A stretch of DNA of 64,000 bases from JANYHH01 sp965249745. GTDB lineage: Bacteria; Deinococcota; Deinococci; Deinococcales; JAAFIG01. The DNA lies in the NCBI GenBank assembly GCA_965249745.1, contig OZ252252.1, forward strand, positions 806,001 through 870,000, read 5' to 3'. Within the stretch, counting starts at the first letter, position 1, and the number at the start of each line of letters is the position of its first letter. The position numbers were made by a program, and so were the translations under genes. This document shows positions 60,793-64,000 of the stretch, piece by piece. Under the pieces are notes generated by a model that was given only the letters and a program-made list of their open reading frames with translations, searched no databases and was not told the DNA's origin.

Positions 60793-61058
60793 TCGATCCA
60801 CTCCACGACCAGCTCACCGCTCTTAGCGGCCTCGGCGATTTCCGTGTCGGCCGCCGAGCGCAGCTTTGGCAGGTCACGGAAACTTCCCGTAGCGCTGGCG
60901 TATCCGACGCGCACCACGATCTGCTCCGAGTTCTCGTCCTTGCCGATCTTCCAGACGAGTTGATTGCCCAGCCCCTCGAGGTACTCCCTGGGAATCACCG
61001 TGGCTGGCGCAGTCTCCGGCGATGCTGCATCAAGCTCGAGACCAAAATCGTCGTTCAC
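60789..61058 (-). CDS. DUF3248 family protein
   Basis: 89 residues from GTG 61058. Deinococcus-associated small family (EYLEGLGNQLVWKIGKDENS, VVRVGYASATGSFRDLPKLR). TAGGCT lies 6 nt upstream, so leaderless. Heads the operon with DUF3809 and DUF1345. Confidence 0.82.
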   Translation of the reverse strand: MNDDFGLELDAASPETAPATVIPREYLEGLGNQLVWKIGKDENSEQIVVRVGYASATGSFRDLPKLRSAADTEIAEAAKSGELVVEWIE

Positions 61059-61140
61059 GGTCCCAGCCTACCGGGTCAGCCGAGCGCTCACAAGGGAGCA
61101 GAGCGGCAATTCAGGGCGGCTCATTGTGAAATTGCGCGGT

Positions 61141-61185
61141 GGTCAGGTCTGGCTTGGTCAGGTCTGGCTTGGTCAGGTCTGGCTC
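61141..61185 (+). repeat. 15-bp tandem triplication
   Basis: GGTCAGGTCTGGCTT at 61141-61155 and 61156-61170, and the same ending in C at 61171-61185. Intergenic, last copy running into a CTCGAG. Confidence 0.92.
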
Positions 61186-61462
61186 GAGAGTCAAGCCGGT
61201 GTTGGTACGACCACCCTTGCGCGACTGCCGCTCCCGGTTGCCGCTCCCTGAATAAGTGATCGCCATTCATACTGCGGGCCAACGACTGATTTTTATGCCA
61301 CCTCGAGCGAGATCGGGCTATCCCTGGTGTATTCGCAGATATCCAAGTTGATCTGACCTGGGCGAACAATAAAAAATTGTCCCCGAGCCAACGCGGTTCC
61401 TACTTGCTGACTGGGTTAACCGGGTAGGCGACGGCTGACACGAGGCTGACCGCCACACATCA

Positions 61463-61476
61463 CCTAGTATACTAGG
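61463..61476. promoter_or_regulatory. 14-bp perfect palindrome before the 53-residue gene
   Basis: CCTAGTATACTAGG includes TATACT as a possible -10 box and lies 8 bp before ATG 61485; a repressor bound here would block the promoter. Confidence 0.5.
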
Positions 61477-61484
61477 ATTCGCCG

Positions 61485-61646
61485 ATGTCCACCAACGCAT
61501 CCATCCCTGTCGCGCCCGCTCAAGCTGAGCCGCGCCAACCCTACGTCGCGCCCCAACTCGAGTCCCTTCAAGGCTGGGTACTCGTGAACGGTGCGACCCT
61601 GCTGGTTTCACCCGACGCGCTGGATTTGATCGGGGACGGACAATGA
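61485..61646 (+). CDS. 53-residue peptide gene, RiPP-precursor-like, coupled to the DUF3616 lipoprotein
   Basis: ATG 61485, TGA 61644-61646 overlapping the next ATG (ATGA). The product (MSTNASIPVAPAQAEPRQPY, VAPQLESLQGWVLVNG) has a short leader-like N-terminus and a PYVAPQLESLQG motif reminiscent of the PYxxPxLxxxG element in lasso-peptide and related precursors. No modifying enzyme is visible nearby, so RiPP nature is speculative; coupling to the lipoprotein is clear. Confidence 0.5.
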   Translation: MSTNASIPVAPAQAEPRQPYVAPQLESLQGWVLVNGATLLVSPDALDLIGDGQ

Positions 61647-64000
61647 AACGCACGTTTGCCGGGTTGCTGGTCCTCGCTGCGCTCATCGCTTGCGTTGCCC
61701 CGAACCAAAACCCGCCGCCGAGCGTGGCGGTTCCCACGACCCGCGTGCTCGGGAAGCTCGAGCTGCGCTTTGGAGACGACGGGCTGCGGACGCAAGCGGT
61801 GATCGGTGACGGAACGGTCAATTTCGATGTCACCAACCGCGTTTTCACCAGCCTCGATGACGCCGTGAACGACGTGCGTTACCTCAGCGTGCGCTTCCCG
61901 GTGACGAACATCAGCGCCAGTACGATTGAAAACCTGACGCTTTACGCGTACACCCAGGCGGGCGTGAGTCAGCTCGGCACGGCGGTCAAGAGCATCACCA
62001 GTTTCGGCGGCGCACCCGCCTCGAGCAGCGCGCTCGATGTCAAGCCGACCCACGGCACGCGCACGAACAGCGGTTCAATAGTTGTGGACGACAACGCCGC
62101 CGACTTCCAGGTGTTCACGACTCAGGAGGCGGGGGCGGTGACGAATGAGGCGCGCACGGCTGGCGTCATCGGCGCGAACGACCGCGCCCTCGAGTATGGC
62201 TTCGTGGCGCGCTCCGGGATGAATCGCGGTTTTGCGCCGAACGCCAGCGGCACGCTCACCCTGGGCGTGCGCGTACCGCGCGGTGATAGCAGCACGCCGT
62301 ACCGATTCTCCATGACCTTCATCGTCGTGAAAGAAACGGCGACGCGAGTCACGCGCGGCCCGTATCCGCCGGAGACGACCGCAAACGCCGAAACCCGTGC
62401 GGCCGCGATTGCCGACCGCGCATCGGTCACGAAAGAGGTGGCCCTCGTCGGGTCGGACGCGGATACGGTGAGCGGCGCGAACCTGACCGGGTTGCGCCGC
62501 ACGAACGCCTTGATTTCCAGCTTGCCAGGGGTGCTGCTCGGATCGTGCGCGTCTGGTGTGAGCGCGGCCACCGTCGTGCCCGCCGCCGGACAGGCCCGCC
62601 TGGGCTTGGGGGCCGGTTCACCCAGCGCACTGAGCGGCGTGGTCGGGGATACCTCCGATCCGGCGCTCAATCCGGGTGCGAGTTTCACGCTCGCGGATGC
62701 CGACACGCAGGCGGGCTGTCTGACGCTCAGTGTCTCGAGCAGCAATCAGGCGGTCGTGCCGAGCGGTGGACTGAGTTTTGATGCGACGAGCGGCGATGGG
62801 ACGCGCACACTGAAGATCACCCCGATGGCTGCGGGCTTCAGCACGATCACCGTCTCGGCTACCGACGGCAACCAGGGCGGGCAGTACGTGATTGATTACG
62901 CCGCCAGCGCCGCGTCCGGGAACGCGGCGACGCGTTGGCACACCGGCTCGAGCGATGCTAGCAGCGCCGTGGCGGTGGATGGGGGCACGCTGCTCGTCGC
63001 GGACGACGAGAACCAAGCGTTGCGCTTGTACGACCGCACGCAGAGCGGCGCACCGCTGGCTAGCTTCGATTTCACCAGCAGCTTGGGCTTAACAGATTCC
63101 AGCGGCGGCGTGCTGCGCGAGGTGGACATCGAAGCCTCGACGCGAGTGGGCAACCGAATCTACTGGCTGGGATCGCACAGCAACGCCAGCAGCGGTAACA
63201 ATCGCCCGAACCGCTCGAGGCTGTTTGCGACCGACCTGACCGGCACTGGCTCGAGCGCGACGCTCAGTTACGTTGGGCGGTACGACGGTCTGAAAACTGA
63301 TTTATTAGCGTGGGACTCGAGTAACGCGCACGGTTTGGGCGCGAATTACTTTGGGCTGACCGCGAGCGCCGCGACCGGGGTCGCGCCGGAAAGCTCGGAC
63401 GGTGGCGGCTTCAACATTGAGGCGTTGAGCTTCGCGCCGGGCAGTGCGACCACGGCTTACGTTGCGTTCCGAGCGCCAGTCGTGCCCGCCAGCGCCCGCA
63501 CCCGCGCCCTAGTCGTACCCGTCACCAACTTTGCGTCGCTCGTGAACGCCAACCCGAGCGCTGGCCCCGCCAGCTTCGGCGCACCGATTCAGCTCGAGTT
63601 GGGCGGGCGCGGCCTTCGCAGTTTGGAATGCAACGCGGTCGGCTGTCTGATCGTCGCCGGGCCACACGATGGGGCGACCGGGGTTGCGCCGAAGGATTTC
63701 CGGCTCTACACCTGGACTGGCAACGCCGCTGACGCGCCGGTGTTGCGAGCGGCCGACCTCACGGCACTCGGCTCGAGCGGTAGTTTCGAGGGCATCGCCG
63801 ACTTGCCAGGGGGTGCGCTCTCCACCTGGGACGCGCAGACGGTTCAGCTCATTTCCGACATGGGCGACACGGTGTATTACAACAACGGCGTGATTGCCAA
63901 GGATTTAACGCAAGCCGCCTGGAAGAAATCGCGCAGCGACCGCGTGACCGTTGGTGCGCCTGTCACCCAAGCGGATTTTTCACTGACTGCCACGACCCCG
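61643..64000 (+). CDS. DUF3616 lipoprotein (partial, runs off right edge)
   Basis: At least 786 residues. Lipoprotein signal MKRTFAGLLVLAALIAC with lipobox LIAC (Cys 17). Beta-rich repeats follow to about 400 (Ig- and cadherin-like, SSSNQAVVPSGGLSFDATSG), then a DUF3616 propeller-like domain from about 430 (VAVDGGTLLVADDENQALRL, REVDIEASTRVGNRIYWLGS, GFNIEALSF, FEGIADLP). Anchored in the envelope after processing by LspA. Start overlaps the upstream peptide gene. C-terminus not seen. Function unknown. Confidence 0.8.
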   Translation, partial: MKRTFAGLLVLAALIACVAPNQNPPPSVAVPTTRVLGKLELRFGDDGLRTQAVIGDGTVNFDVTNRVFTSLDDAVNDVRYLSVRFPVTNISASTIENLTLYAYTQAGVSQLGTAVKSITSFGGAPASSSALDVKPTHGTRTNSGSIVVDDNAADFQVFTTQEAGAVTNEARTAGVIGANDRALEYGFVARSGMNRGFAPNASGTLTLGVRVPRGDSSTPYRFSMTFIVVKETATRVTRGPYPPETTANAETRAAAIADRASVTKEVALVGSDADTVSGANLTGLRRTNALISSLPGVLLGSCASGVSAATVVPAAGQARLGLGAGSPSALSGVVGDTSDPALNPGASFTLADADTQAGCLTLSVSSSNQAVVPSGGLSFDATSGDGTRTLKITPMAAGFSTITVSATDGNQGGQYVIDYAASAASGNAATRWHTGSSDASSAVAVDGGTLLVADDENQALRLYDRTQSGAPLASFDFTSSLGLTDSSGGVLREVDIEASTRVGNRIYWLGSHSNASSGNNRPNRSRLFATDLTGTGSSATLSYVGRYDGLKTDLLAWDSSNAHGLGANYFGLTASAATGVAPESSDGGGFNIEALSFAPGSATTAYVAFRAPVVPASARTRALVVPVTNFASLVNANPSAGPASFGAPIQLELGGRGLRSLECNAVGCLIVAGPHDGATGVAPKDFRLYTWTGNAADAPVLRAADLTALGSSGSFEGIADLPGGALSTWDAQTVQLISDMGDTVYYNNGVIAKDLTQAAWKKSRSDRVTVGAPVTQADFSLTATTP

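Larger units (their letters stand above)
61059..61484. other. Intergenic region with tandem repeat and palindrome
   Basis: No gene supported. It holds the 15-bp tandem repeat at 61141-61185, a small AT hairpin (ACAATAAAAAATTGT near 61365-61379) and, at the right end, a 14-bp palindrome before the next gene. Confidence 0.6.

Overview
The window looks like chromosomal DNA of a member of the Deinococcota, most likely Deinococcales, with moderate G+C. Three things point there. Small families otherwise typical of Deinococcus occur (DUF3809, DUF3248, DUF1844, a cog0402 deaminase of the futalosine type, a stand-alone B12-dependent ribonucleotide reductase). The 16S rRNA gene stands alone without 23S or 5S. 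Many genes carry a TANNNT -10 box exactly 6 nt upstream of the start codon, the leaderless-mRNA promoter described in Deinococcus. No prophage, CRISPR array or insertion sequence was seen. The palindrome CTCGAG is hugely over-represented, about one per 200 bp where I counted.

Layout. 1-10688: housekeeping and sensing genes (amidohydrolase, diguanylate cyclase, YceD, arginase, sugar dehydrogenase, CheY-like regulator, TruB, a DUF4384 exported protein, a hydroxyisobutyrate-dehydrogenase-type enzyme). 10884-14166: class II ribonucleotide reductase nrdJ behind a long leader that resembles a cobalamin riboswitch with an intrinsic terminator. 14168-22155: an accessory island. It begins with an Abi_C-type protein 1 nt after nrdJ, then an AT-rich protease cassette, then a dense set of toxin-antitoxin-like pairs (DUF433/DUF5615, HicAB, PIN, ParDE) and a XisH-XisI-XisI cassette. 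Three of the toxins are broken (HicA by an amber codon, PIN and ParE by truncation) while their antitoxins look intact.

22445-25767: a tightly overlapping operon (EamA exporter, cupin, cysteine hydrolase, a 40-residue remnant, an arginase-like protein) divergent from an Lrp/AsnC regulator. 25820-39210: metabolic and envelope genes (glutamate-synthase-like protein, Gfo/Idh oxidoreductase, trehalase, 3D-domain protein behind a structured leader, FtsX-type permease, a three-gene membrane operon of unknown function, and a TetR-SDR pair with a clear operator).

39422-49152: a complete Pil-Chp-type chemosensory cluster (CheY-like regulator, CheW, two chemoreceptors, a CheA hybrid with two Hpt domains and a receiver, a receiver-DUF4388 protein, a receiver-roadblock protein), probably controlling type IV pili. 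A 44-residue basic peptide gene overlaps both neighbours inside it. 49336-50842: 16S rRNA on the minus strand with its promoter and terminator. 51295-61058: lspA, a Tat-exported 5'-nucleotidase, rlmB, a MerR regulon (regulator, methyltransferase, NmrA-like protein) with two 19-bp-spacer promoters, and conserved Deinococcus families. The right end holds a 53-residue peptide gene overlapping a large DUF3616 lipoprotein that runs off the window.

Two repeat phenomena cut across the regions. A ~95-bp intergenic repeat occurs at least four times. Short tandem repeats of three to four copies occur at five loci, three of them spanning a stop codon.
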